Positions 56,345 to 64,000 of a DNA stretch of 64,000 bases are shown piece after piece; within the stretch, counting starts at the first letter, position 1, and each line of letters opens with the position of its first letter. Source of the DNA: Bacteroides sp. (GTDB taxonomy: Bacteria > Bacteroidota > Bacteroidia > Bacteroidales > Bacteroidaceae); the NCBI GenBank assembly GCA_021202275.1, contig JAJQDI010000005.1, positions 124,001 to 188,000 on the forward strand. The letters are read 5' to 3'. A model generated the notes under the pieces. It did not search any database. It was not told the origin of the DNA and saw nothing but the letters and a program-made list of their open reading frames with translations. The position numbers and the translations under genes are program-made.

Positions 56345-56390
56345 AAAAGTTCTGTCGGAGAGATAATGCAGGTCCGACAGAACTTTTTTA
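56345..56390. terminator. Bidirectional terminator between the lipoprotein gene and topA
   Basis: AAAAGTTCTGTCGGA at 56345-56359 pairs with TCCGACAGAACTTTT at 56373-56387, with A and T runs on both sides. It serves both convergent genes. Confidence 0.88.
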
Positions 56391-56431
56391 TATCTATCCC
56401 GGAGAGGGATGAAAAATGTAAGTTTCTCGTA

Positions 56432-58777
56432 TTACTTTTTTTTCTTAGCCGCGAACCTGCGTTTGGGAGATGCGGCTTTTTCGCTTTGTAGCTTTACGAT
56501 CTCCAGACAGGTCTGCAGGTTGAGGTCTTGCGGTACCACGTCTTTGGGGATCTTATAGTTGCTGCCTTTGTAAGCGATGTATGGGCCGTACCTGCCGTTG
56601 AGGATCTCCAGTTCGGGTTCTTCGGCAAAAGATTTGATGTGCTTCTGCGCTTCGGTTTCCCGTTTGGCCCGGATCAGTTCGATCGCTTCTTCCAGGGTCA
56701 CTGTCATGGGATCGTGGGTCTTGGGCAGTGAGACATACTTCGCATTGTGCTGGATATACGGGCCGAATCTTCCGGAGCCGACGGATACACTCTTTTCTTC
56801 GTACTCTCCGAGGGTGCGGGGCAGTTTGAACAGCTCAAGTGCCTCTTCGAGTGTGAGAGTCTCCATCGACATGCCTTTTTTCATTTGTGCGAAGCGGGGC
56901 TTTTCTTCATCGTCGGCACGTCCGATCTGTACCACAGGGCCAAACCGCCCGATCTTCACTGACACCGGTTTTCCACTGACCGGATCTTCGCCCAGTACCC
57001 GTTCGCCTACCTTATGTTCGGTTTTGGTGGCCAGTGTAGATTCTACGGAGGGATGGAACTGGGTGTAGAATTGCTTCATCAGTTGTGTCCATTGCTTTTC
57101 GCCTTCAGCAATCTCATCGAACTCTTTCTCTACGGTAGCGGTAAAGTTGCAGTCCATGATCTCCGGGAAATACTGGATCAGGAAATCATTCACTACGGTA
57201 CCTATATCCGTGGGAAAGAGTTTGGATTTTTCGGTTCCTACGGTCTCCGTCCGTGTCTGGTCGCTGATCTGGTTTTGGTGCAGGGTAAGGACATTGAACT
57301 GCCGTTCCGTACCTTCGCGGTCGCCTTTCTCCACATATTCACGGTTCTGGATCGTAGAGATGGTAGGGGCGTAGGTGGAAGGACGTCCGATACCGAGTTC
57401 TTCCAGTTTGCGTACGAGGCTGGCTTCGGTGTAGCGCGGAGGCCGTTGTGTGAAACGTTCGGTAGCTACGATATCGTTGTGTTGCAGCTGTTGTCCCTGT
57501 TTCAGAGGCGGCAACAGATGGGCTTCGTCTTCCTGTTCATGGTCGTCGTCGAAGGATTCGCGGTATACATGCAGGAAACCGTCGAATTTGATCACCTCTC
57601 CGGTAGCGGTAAAGGTGTCTGTGTTGCTGCTGATGCTGATGGTGGCAGTGGTTTTCTCCAGTTCCGCCTCTGCCATCTGCGAAGCAATGGTACGTTTCCA
57701 GATCAGGTCGTACAGTCTTTTCTCCTGGGAAGAACCGTCTATGTTCTGATTCTCCATGTAGGTGGGGCGGATGGCTTCGTGTGCCTCCTGTGCGCCTTTG
57801 GTTTTGGTAGCAAACTGGCGGGTCTTTACGTATTTCTCTCCCATCATGGAGGTGATGGCTGCTTTGCTGCCCTGGATGGCAAATTCGGAGAGGTTGACAG
57901 AGTCTGTACGCATATAAGTGATCAGTCCCGATTCGTAGAGTTTCTGGGCGATCATCATGGTTTGTGCCACGGTGAATCCTAACTTACGCGCAGCTTCCTG
58001 TTGCAGGGTCGAAGTCGTGAAAGGAGCGGCGGGACTCTTTTTCACCGGGCGGGTGACGATGTCTTCGATGGTGAAGGCCGCACCTTTGCAGCTTTCCAGG
58101 AATTGCTGAGCTTCCTCTTTGGTCTTGAGACGGCGGCTCAGTTCGGCTTTCATCTCTACCATTTTGCCATCGGCATCGGGAACCAGGAAGACGGCAGTCA
58201 CCCGGTAAGTCGCTTCGCTCCGGAATTGTTGGATTTCGCGTTCCCGTTCCACGATCAGGCGTACGGCTACCGATTGCACGCGGCCGGCAGACAGGGCAGG
58301 CTTCACTTTCTTCCAGAGCACCGGAGAGAGTTCAAAACCCACAATGCGGTCCAGGATGCGGCGTGCCTGCTGGGCATTGACCAGATTGAGGTCGATGGAG
58401 CGGGGTTGTTCGATGGCTTTGAGTATCGCGTTTTTGGTGATCTCATGAAAAACGATCCGTCTGGTATTTTCAGGTTTGAGACCCAGGACTTCATAGAGAT
58501 GCCAGGAGATGGCTTCTCCCTCCCGGTCTTCATCGGAAGCCAGCCACACGGTATCGGCCTGTTTGGCCTCGGTCTTCAGCTCGGTAACCAGTTTTTTCTT
58601 TTCGGCAGGGATTTCGTATTTGGGTTCAAAGTTGTTCTCCACATTGATACTGAATTCTTTCTTTTTCAGGTCGCGGATATGGCCGTAGCTGGAGAGAACT
58701 TTGAAATCCTTTCCGAGGAATTTTTCAATGGTCTTTGCTTTTGCCGGTGACTCGACTATCACAAGGTTCTTTTGCAT
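56432..58777 (-). CDS. topA: DNA topoisomerase I
   Basis: Type IA topoisomerase that relaxes negative supercoils. 781 residues from MQKNLVIVESPAKAKTIEKF at 58777; an upstream extension of the frame to 59095 runs through a repeat and is not protein-like. TOPRIM motif LASDEDREGEAISWHL near 70-85, active Tyr in GLITYMRTDS near 288. The C-terminus has three repeats with the form G-R-F/Y-G-P (GRFGPVVQ, GRFGPYIQ, GRYGPYIA) in place of the zinc fingers of E. coli, and ends in a Lys-rich tail (RFAAKKKK). A hairpin in the leader may regulate it. Confidence 0.96.
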   Translation of the reverse strand: MQKNLVIVESPAKAKTIEKFLGKDFKVLSSYGHIRDLKKKEFSINVENNFEPKYEIPAEKKKLVTELKTEAKQADTVWLASDEDREGEAISWHLYEVLGLKPENTRRIVFHEITKNAILKAIEQPRSIDLNLVNAQQARRILDRIVGFELSPVLWKKVKPALSAGRVQSVAVRLIVEREREIQQFRSEATYRVTAVFLVPDADGKMVEMKAELSRRLKTKEEAQQFLESCKGAAFTIEDIVTRPVKKSPAAPFTTSTLQQEAARKLGFTVAQTMMIAQKLYESGLITYMRTDSVNLSEFAIQGSKAAITSMMGEKYVKTRQFATKTKGAQEAHEAIRPTYMENQNIDGSSQEKRLYDLIWKRTIASQMAEAELEKTTATISISSNTDTFTATGEVIKFDGFLHVYRESFDDDHEQEDEAHLLPPLKQGQQLQHNDIVATERFTQRPPRYTEASLVRKLEELGIGRPSTYAPTISTIQNREYVEKGDREGTERQFNVLTLHQNQISDQTRTETVGTEKSKLFPTDIGTVVNDFLIQYFPEIMDCNFTATVEKEFDEIAEGEKQWTQLMKQFYTQFHPSVESTLATKTEHKVGERVLGEDPVSGKPVSVKIGRFGPVVQIGRADDEEKPRFAQMKKGMSMETLTLEEALELFKLPRTLGEYEEKSVSVGSGRFGPYIQHNAKYVSLPKTHDPMTVTLEEAIELIRAKRETEAQKHIKSFAEEPELEILNGRYGPYIAYKGSNYKIPKDVVPQDLNLQTCLEIVKLQSEKAASPKRRFAAKKKK

Positions 58778-58798
58778 AACGTTTGGTTTAAGGAGAAT

Positions 58799-58837
58799 GA
58801 AAAGGTAACATCGCCCTCCCGGTGTTGTTGCCTTTTC
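58799..58837 (-). promoter_or_regulatory. Hairpin in the topA leader
   Basis: GAAAAGG at 58799-58805 pairs with CCTTTTC at 58831-58837 and the pairing continues for about five more (AACA/TGTT, with one G-U). It lies about 20 bases before the start codon and downstream of the -7 element at 58855. Confidence 0.45.
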
Positions 58838-58854
58838 ATCCGAAAATTCGTCCG

Positions 58855-58862
58855 CAAAAGTA
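58855..58862 (-). promoter_or_regulatory. -7 element of the topA promoter
   Basis: TACTTTTG on the - strand; the -33 element is not clear. The leader would be about 70 bases. Confidence 0.5.
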
Positions 58863-58949
58863 GAAAAAATAGGTTTTCCTACCTTATAATATAGAGCGTT
58901 TCTGTTCTTTTTTGCAAAAAAAAGACTTTTTTTATCAATTGGGTGGAAA

Positions 58950-59168
58950 GAGATGTACTGATTTACGATGTACTGATTTACGATGTACGATTTAAAACAC
59001 AAGCATTGTAAAGTGATCATCCATCTATGTAGAGACGCAGAGTTGTGTGTCCTATGTTTGCATATAATATAGTATGCATTGGAATTTACAAACATATTCT
59101 TTCTGAAATTTCAATCGTACATCGTAATTAGCTTCGCTGACCGTTGGTTCGTCCAATCGTAAATCTCT
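58950..59168. repeat. Dispersed intergenic repeat, copy A (largest, with inverted ends)
   Basis: Left end: two copies of TGTACTGATTTACGA (58955 on) and TTACGATGTACGATT at 58978-58992. Right end: AATCGTACATCGTAA at 59113-59127, the exact reverse complement, and CAATCGTAAATCTC at 59155-59167. The block 59029-59167 read on the - strand aligns with 15261-15384 and 52212-52320. Between topA and the barrel gene, no protein. Confidence 0.7.
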
Positions 59169-59200
59169 TTGCATGGTACTTCGTCTGTTCTGAAAGTGGC

Positions 59201-60865
59201 TTAGAACCGGAAACTGAGTCCACCCAGGAAGTTGAACCCTTGTACGGGATAGTTGATGTAGTATTGGTTCTTCTTGTTCAGCAGGTTGTTTACATGGGCA
59301 TAGATAGATACTCCCTTATAGAAATTGTAGGTCGCAGATAGTCTGAGATCATGAATGGCAGGTAGGCTTCCATTCTCTCCTCCGTAAGAAGAGATCTTTT
59401 CGTGTTGGATATATTCATACCCCGCAGTGATCCACAGGGGATGTACGGGCCGGAAACCGGCTTCCACTTTCCCGGCAAAAACAGGTTTCAGCAGGAGTGC
59501 AAAATCCTCTTTGCTGTTCCAGTGATATCCTGTGGCGGTGAATGCCAGAGACAGCAGGTCCTTGTATGCGTATCCCAGTTCTGCTCCGCCATGCAGGTTG
59601 TCGGAGTTGGCGGTTTGATACAAGATCGCTTCTACACCTTCGTTACCGGTAGAAAACAGGGCAGAAGAGTGGTACAGCTCCTTTTTGATGTTCCGGTACC
59701 CTCCGAATAGATGGAACCAGGTTCCGGGAAAGGGACTTCCTTTCAGGCCCAGTGTAGCATGTATCAATTCGTAGGTATCTTCCGGTTTTCCCTGGCGGAT
59801 GATGCCGTAGGGTGAATTTTCTTCGAGTGTACGGAAGTCGTTCAGTCTTCTTCCTCCGGTAGCACTGGCATATACACGATAGGTATCGGAGAAGGTATAC
59901 CCTGCTTCTATATCCGGGGAGGCCCTGAATGTGGTTCCTGTACCCAGGGAAAAATCCGCATGAGCTCCCAATCGCAGGTCCCAGCTGTCTGTATTCCATA
60001 AGAAATAGGGGTTCAGATCCACAGTGGTATAGTTGTCAGCTTCTATATCGGTCTGTTCGTAACTGTAGAAGAGATTGTTCATCTCCACAGCTATTCCGAT
60101 GAATTGATCTTCCTGAAGTTCTCCCCTGACATCCGCTTTGGTACGGATAAGGGTCTCCTTGTTCCCTGTGGAATTTACGTCTTGTTGCCGGTTGTAGAAC
60201 AAGATATGGGTCTCTGCTTTGTAATGCAGGGGAGCCTCTTTGTCTGTAGACAACACACCTATATGTGCATGGCCCGAAGAGAGTTTTTGTTTGGGAATCA
60301 GGCTTTGGGGCGTCAGGTTGAAATTGCTCTGTCCGAAACTGCCACCGATATTCAGATCCAGGGTATGGAATGTATGTTGATAAAGTGCCTGTCCCCGGGT
60401 ACGGTAATAGAAGGAAGACCAGCTCCCGCCCCGGATCAGATCGTCTGTTTTTCCGTTCATCCCTTCCATCCGGAAATTCAGATCCAGCTTATCCTGTGCC
60501 GAGAGCCGGAACAGGTAATTGGCAAGCAGATCCAGGTTGCCCCGACTGCCGTAGCCGGCACGTACATATCCCGGGGTGTATCGTTGTGGCTCTTCCGGTG
60601 CCGTATAGGCCCCTATAGGCTCTGATTGCAAGGCGGTGGACGGATTCATGGTCGCGTCGTATTTCACCTCTTTGCGGCTCACGGTGGGTTCTTCCACCGG
60701 AGGCAATATATTCACTTTGGAGGCATCCGGTATATCCGGGTTGTATTCCTGCTCTACGACCACAGTGCGGTTCAGGGTGCTGTCGGCAGGTTGGGTCTGT
60801 GCCTGCGCGAGGAGTGGGAAAGCGGTGCAGAGTATTCCTGCGAGTATATAGTGATTGCGTTTCAT
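59201..60865 (-). CDS. Plug-less TonB-receptor-like outer-membrane barrel
   Basis: 554 residues from ATG 60865, which follows AAAGGA at a good distance; an ATG at 60880 overlapping the TPR stop is also possible (TPR stop TAA is 60875-60873). Signal peptide ends ...AQAQ. Then a short Pro/Glu-rich segment with VVVEQEYNPDIPDASKVN, and a beta-barrel ending GGLSFRF with C-terminal Phe. No plug domain. Repeated strands of aromatic alternation are visible. Together with the TPR gene it looks like an outer-membrane pair of unknown role. Confidence 0.78.
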   Translation of the reverse strand: MKRNHYILAGILCTAFPLLAQAQTQPADSTLNRTVVVEQEYNPDIPDASKVNILPPVEEPTVSRKEVKYDATMNPSTALQSEPIGAYTAPEEPQRYTPGYVRAGYGSRGNLDLLANYLFRLSAQDKLDLNFRMEGMNGKTDDLIRGGSWSSFYYRTRGQALYQHTFHTLDLNIGGSFGQSNFNLTPQSLIPKQKLSSGHAHIGVLSTDKEAPLHYKAETHILFYNRQQDVNSTGNKETLIRTKADVRGELQEDQFIGIAVEMNNLFYSYEQTDIEADNYTTVDLNPYFLWNTDSWDLRLGAHADFSLGTGTTFRASPDIEAGYTFSDTYRVYASATGGRRLNDFRTLEENSPYGIIRQGKPEDTYELIHATLGLKGSPFPGTWFHLFGGYRNIKKELYHSSALFSTGNEGVEAILYQTANSDNLHGGAELGYAYKDLLSLAFTATGYHWNSKEDFALLLKPVFAGKVEAGFRPVHPLWITAGYEYIQHEKISSYGGENGSLPAIHDLRLSATYNFYKGVSIYAHVNNLLNKKNQYYINYPVQGFNFLGGLSFRF

Positions 60866-60872
60866 ACGTCCT

Positions 60873-63800
60873 TTAGTCATTAAGTTTTCTCAATCTGAGT
60901 TCAATCATTCCGGAGATGTTATCTTCTACATGGTAGTTCTGTTGCAGGCTCAGCAGGTATTGTCGGGCATCAAGCGTGCGGTCCACGGCCACATAAACGT
61001 CTGACAGCAGGATGAAACTCCGTGCCAGCCAGTAGGCATGTGGTGTACTCTGATCGATATAGTTGAGCAGCTCACTTTCGGCAGCGATGTAGTCTCCCGC
61101 GTCGTACAACATTTGTGCCAGCAGGTAGCGTGCTTCGGCTCCGTATACGTTGCGGGTGTCTCGGGCCAGTTGCCGCAGATCGGTCTGCGCGGCTTGTGTG
61201 GCCTGTTGGCTCAGATAGGCTTTGGCGCGGTAATAGGTGGCCTCGTTGGTCAGTTCCGGGCTCAGTTTGCTGTCCGATAAGAGATCGTTGGCCGCATGGA
61301 TAGCCTCTGTATCGTTGTCGGTAAGGTAGGCCGTGCGCAATACACCGATCTGTGCCATCTGGCGACGTTCGGGGCTGTCGGCCTTTTCCCGGATCAGCTT
61401 ATAAGTCGTGAGCGCGTCGGCAAATTGCTGACGCTGATACTGTACCCCGGCACGCAATACGAGTCCTTCCATGGCAAACGGATTGTCGGGATAGTCGAGT
61501 AGCTTCTCAGACTGTTGCAATACCAGGTCGTTGTCGTTCTGCTCTTTTCCGATGCGGGTGAGGTAGTAGCGGGCGTTGAGACCGAACGCTCCGTCGGGGT
61601 AGCTTTGCAGGTAGCGCAGGAAACTCTCTTTCGCTTCATTCACCTGTCCGCGTGCATATACTCTTTCGGCGGCTACATAGGTGAGTGAATCCTGCTCACT
61701 GGCATCGAACCGCACGTCACCCGGCAGGGTAGAGGCCAGAGTAGCAAATTCGTCGATACGGTTGGTATCTACATAGATCGATTTCAGGTCGCGCAGGGCC
61801 AGGCGCGCCTCTTCACTGCCGGGATAATTCTGTATCACCTGTTTGTAGGCATCGGTGGCTTCGTTGTAGCGTCCGGCCTGGTAATAGAGCAGTCCGATCT
61901 CCGCGGCTGCCTTGCGACTGAGCGGACTTTCGGGATAGCTGTTGAGCAGTTCGCGGAAAGTCTGTACTGCCTGCTGGGTATTTTCCATCAGTACATACGA
62001 GCGTCCTTTCTCATACAGGGCACTTATTACATACGGAGAGGTGGGGTACTTACCGATCAGGCGGTTGAGCAGGTTGATCTTTCCGGCATAGTCTTTCTGC
62101 AATCCGGCTACCAGGCCCAGCTGATAGAACGCGTAGTCTCCGCTGCCTTCATGGGTGTTTTCGGCCAGTATGTAATAGCGTTTGGCCTCTTCGAAACTGC
62201 GGGTATGGAGGTAAGTGTCTCCGATGCGGTTGCAGGCATCCGCCAATGCGGAAGGATTTTTTCCTTTTTCCAGTTCCGCATAGCGTGTGAACCAGTTGCG
62301 GGCCTGCGCGTAGTTTTTCTGTCGGAAGGCGGTATACCCCAGGTTGTAATGTGCCAGTGCGTACATTTCGCTACCGGTCTGCGCACTCTGGCGCAGGTAT
62401 TCGCGGAAGTCGCGTTCGGCATCTGTCAGGCGGTCCATGCGGTAGTAACTCTCTCCCCGCCAGTAATAGGCGTCGGCGCGGGTCTGTATGTTGTACGATC
62501 CCAGTTCGAGCGACCGGTTGAAATAGTCTGTCGCTTCCCGGAACGAGGCGTTGGCAAAGGACTGTGTGCCGAGGTGGAACAAGATCTTTTGCTTGGCTTC
62601 CAGAATGCGGCTGCCCGGGCGGGAGAGGCGTTCGATGGAGCGTAGTGCCGCGTCGTAGCTGCGGGTATTCATATAGACCTCTATCAGATAGTCGCTTACC
62701 TGATCGGCATGTTGCGACTGCGGGAATTCGTTGAGAAAACGCTCGAATACCGTTACCGATTCTCCGAAAGCAGAGTAGGAGGTCTCGTGCAGGGTAAGCG
62801 CGTAGTTATAGAAGGCCTGCTCTCTGATCTGCCTGTCGGCATCGGAGGCCGCAGCCTGTTCGAAAGCCATACGGGCTTTGGGCTTGTCGGCCAGTTGCAG
62901 GTACGAGAGTCCCAGGTGCAGGTAGGCATTTTGTGCCAGCGCGTCGTTGTTGGGCACAGTAGCTTGTCCGAGTGCGTCGGCCGCTTTCGAATACCCTCCG
63001 GTCTGGTAATAGGACATTCCCAGCATGTAGAGCACTTCCCGTGCCGGAGAGGTCGTACGGGCGATGTAACTTTCCAGGGCGGGTATTACTTTGTGGTATT
63101 GCCCCATGCGGTAGGTGGCCTCTCCCAGTACCCGGTACATCTCACCGGTGTATGCTTGATCGGGGTAGGAAGAGAGATACCCTTCGGCCACGATCTCCGC
63201 CTTGTCGTTGTGTCCTTTGCGCAGGTAGCTGTCTGCAATGTAATAGGGAACCAGTTCGCGGTATTTGGCATCGGTCTGCAACGGCAGGAAACCTTGCAGC
63301 GCATCGTCGTAGCGTTGTTGGGTGTAGCGGATGTAGGCCACATAGTACATGGCGTCCTTTTCGTATCTCCTGCTGCTGTAGCGCAGGGTTTCGAACCAGA
63401 TGGCGGCTTCCCGGGCACTCCCTGTCTGTAGGTAAGAGATTGCGCGTCGGTATACCATGTCGTCACGCTCTTCGTTGCTCAGCAGTTCCGGATCGCAGGC
63501 GTTGAAGAGTGCCAGTGCTTTGTTGTAATCCTCTTCAAAGAAGGCACAGGAGGCGATCAGTCCATAGATACGGTTGGCATGGGGCGTATCGGGATAGCAT
63601 TCCAGGTAGTTCTGCAACAGTTCGGCGGCATCTTTTTCCTGCAGTTCGTAGGCAGTGCAGACAAGCATATATTCCGCTTCCTGCAGGTTGTGTATCCGTG
63701 GATGGTTGACATACTGCCGGAGAAGGGGAAGAGAGGCGGCGTAGTTTTTTCCGATGAATAGTTCGCGGGCTTCACGGTATAGGTTTTCCGGCGAGGTAAC

Positions 63801-63887
63801 AGGTTTGCTCTGTTGTGCATGGGTAGCCAGCGGCATGCAACAGATCCAGGCACTTATCAGCAGATAGAATCTTTTTTTCATATGCAT
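60873..63887 (-). CDS. Large periplasmic TPR-repeat protein
   Basis: 1004 residues with an N-terminal signal (FYLLISAWICCMPLATHAQQ). The rest is helical TPR/SEL1-like repeats throughout, e.g. AEYMLVCTAYELQEKDAAELLQNYLE, NAYLHLGLSYLQLADKPKARMAFEQA, YYWRGESYYRMDRLTDAERDFREYL, AAEIGLLYYQAGRYNEATDAYKQVIQNYP, AEARYLLAQMLYDAGDYIAAESELLNYID (short forms quoted in part). It is a scaffold for protein interaction, without an enzyme domain. It is cotranscribed with the barrel gene, whose start touches its stop, so the two products probably act together at the envelope. An ATG two codons on (MKKRFY) is as likely. Confidence 0.85.
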   Translation of the reverse strand: MHMKKRFYLLISAWICCMPLATHAQQSKPVTSPENLYREARELFIGKNYAASLPLLRQYVNHPRIHNLQEAEYMLVCTAYELQEKDAAELLQNYLECYPDTPHANRIYGLIASCAFFEEDYNKALALFNACDPELLSNEERDDMVYRRAISYLQTGSAREAAIWFETLRYSSRRYEKDAMYYVAYIRYTQQRYDDALQGFLPLQTDAKYRELVPYYIADSYLRKGHNDKAEIVAEGYLSSYPDQAYTGEMYRVLGEATYRMGQYHKVIPALESYIARTTSPAREVLYMLGMSYYQTGGYSKAADALGQATVPNNDALAQNAYLHLGLSYLQLADKPKARMAFEQAAASDADRQIREQAFYNYALTLHETSYSAFGESVTVFERFLNEFPQSQHADQVSDYLIEVYMNTRSYDAALRSIERLSRPGSRILEAKQKILFHLGTQSFANASFREATDYFNRSLELGSYNIQTRADAYYWRGESYYRMDRLTDAERDFREYLRQSAQTGSEMYALAHYNLGYTAFRQKNYAQARNWFTRYAELEKGKNPSALADACNRIGDTYLHTRSFEEAKRYYILAENTHEGSGDYAFYQLGLVAGLQKDYAGKINLLNRLIGKYPTSPYVISALYEKGRSYVLMENTQQAVQTFRELLNSYPESPLSRKAAAEIGLLYYQAGRYNEATDAYKQVIQNYPGSEEARLALRDLKSIYVDTNRIDEFATLASTLPGDVRFDASEQDSLTYVAAERVYARGQVNEAKESFLRYLQSYPDGAFGLNARYYLTRIGKEQNDNDLVLQQSEKLLDYPDNPFAMEGLVLRAGVQYQRQQFADALTTYKLIREKADSPERRQMAQIGVLRTAYLTDNDTEAIHAANDLLSDSKLSPELTNEATYYRAKAYLSQQATQAAQTDLRQLARDTRNVYGAEARYLLAQMLYDAGDYIAAESELLNYIDQSTPHAYWLARSFILLSDVYVAVDRTLDARQYLLSLQQNYHVEDNISGMIELRLRKLND

Positions 63888-64000
63888 CTATTCTTTTGGG
63901 CTTCGGACCGTAAAGAAAGGAACAACGCTTGCGCAGGTATATTCGCGCACGCGTGTACCTCTTTTGTTTGTCTGTAGTGTTTTCGCAAAAGTAGGTTTTT
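63888..64000. other. Leader of the TPR gene, to the window edge
   Basis: No gene. The -7 element is listed separately; its -33 partner would lie beyond the window. Confidence 0.4.
63986..63993 (-). promoter_or_regulatory. -7 element of the TPR-barrel operon promoter
   Basis: TACTTTTG on the - strand; the position of the -33 element falls outside the sequence. The leader would be about 90 bases. Confidence 0.5.

Noticed and set aside
58778..59095. Longer N-terminus for topA
   Set aside because: The extension runs through a repeat element and the leader hairpin; the downstream ATG gives the normal topoisomerase N-terminus.

Overview
The window looks like a chromosomal segment of a Bacteroidota bacterium, order Bacteroidales (Parabacteroides-, Dysgonomonas- or Bacteroides-like). 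The evidence is a SusC/SusD pair, fused SecDF, a 2-oxoacid:ferredoxin oxidoreductase, many lipoproteins, a plug-less outer-membrane barrel paired with a long TPR protein, and several sites that fit the Bacteroidales promoter pattern TTTG-N19/20-TAnnTTTG (best cases upstream of tRNA-Arg, tRNA-Glu, the HU gene, a CotH gene and a lipoprotein gene). Genus cannot be fixed by eye.

Layout. 1-51: last codons of a probable upp gene (+). 198-3062: korA-korB (-). 3429-3670: tRNA-Arg(CCU) with promoter and terminator. 3959-6970: secDF (-). 7277-12073: two rhomboid proteases, an endonuclease/exonuclease/phosphatase family protein and an M3 peptidase lipoprotein (-). 12294-15229: HU, argS and a DUF3109 protein (+). 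15482-18097: gyrB, rpsT and tRNA-Glu (-). 18337-19065: recO (+). 19146-32947 is the accessory part: a sulfatase fused to a second large module, susD, a susC broken by an in-frame amber codon, a + strand gene resembling bacterial aeRF1-like (baeRF) proteins, and a GH3-GH10 pair for xylan or xylo-oligosaccharides. 33450-34871: a CotH-kinase-like protein. 35554-51908: a full dcw cell-wall/division cluster read on the - strand: mraZ-rsmH-ftsL-ftsI-murE-mraY-murD-ftsW-murG-murC-ftsQ-ftsA-ftsZ-yqeY (no murF or ddl). 52615-54841: a double-GNAT protein and an AraC-family regulator. 55433-56266: an unknown lipoprotein (+). 56432-58777: topA. 59201-63887: the TPR protein and barrel.

The least ordinary material is between genes. 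(1) A family of small repeats with ends of the form GATTTACGATT recurs at many intergenic sites. One copy between susD and the sulfatase has 40-bp terminal inverted repeats (38/40 identical), and one of its ends encodes the first residues of the sulfatase. (2) At 29347-29479, between convergent genes, four 22-bp tandem units with small palindromic cores sit inside a 24-bp inverted repeat; I know of no named element like it. (3) A 48-nt imperfect hairpin lies at 3746-3793. No CRISPR array, transposase, prophage or toxin-antitoxin pair was seen.

How the genes work together: the dcw block supplies septal peptidoglycan synthesis from UDP-MurNAc-Ala to the Z ring, with MraZ as likely autoregulator. 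The susCD-sulfatase and GH3-GH10 groups look like parts of one or two polysaccharide utilisation loci, the first probably disabled for uptake by the susC nonsense codon. The rest is housekeeping (replication, translation, secretion, repair).
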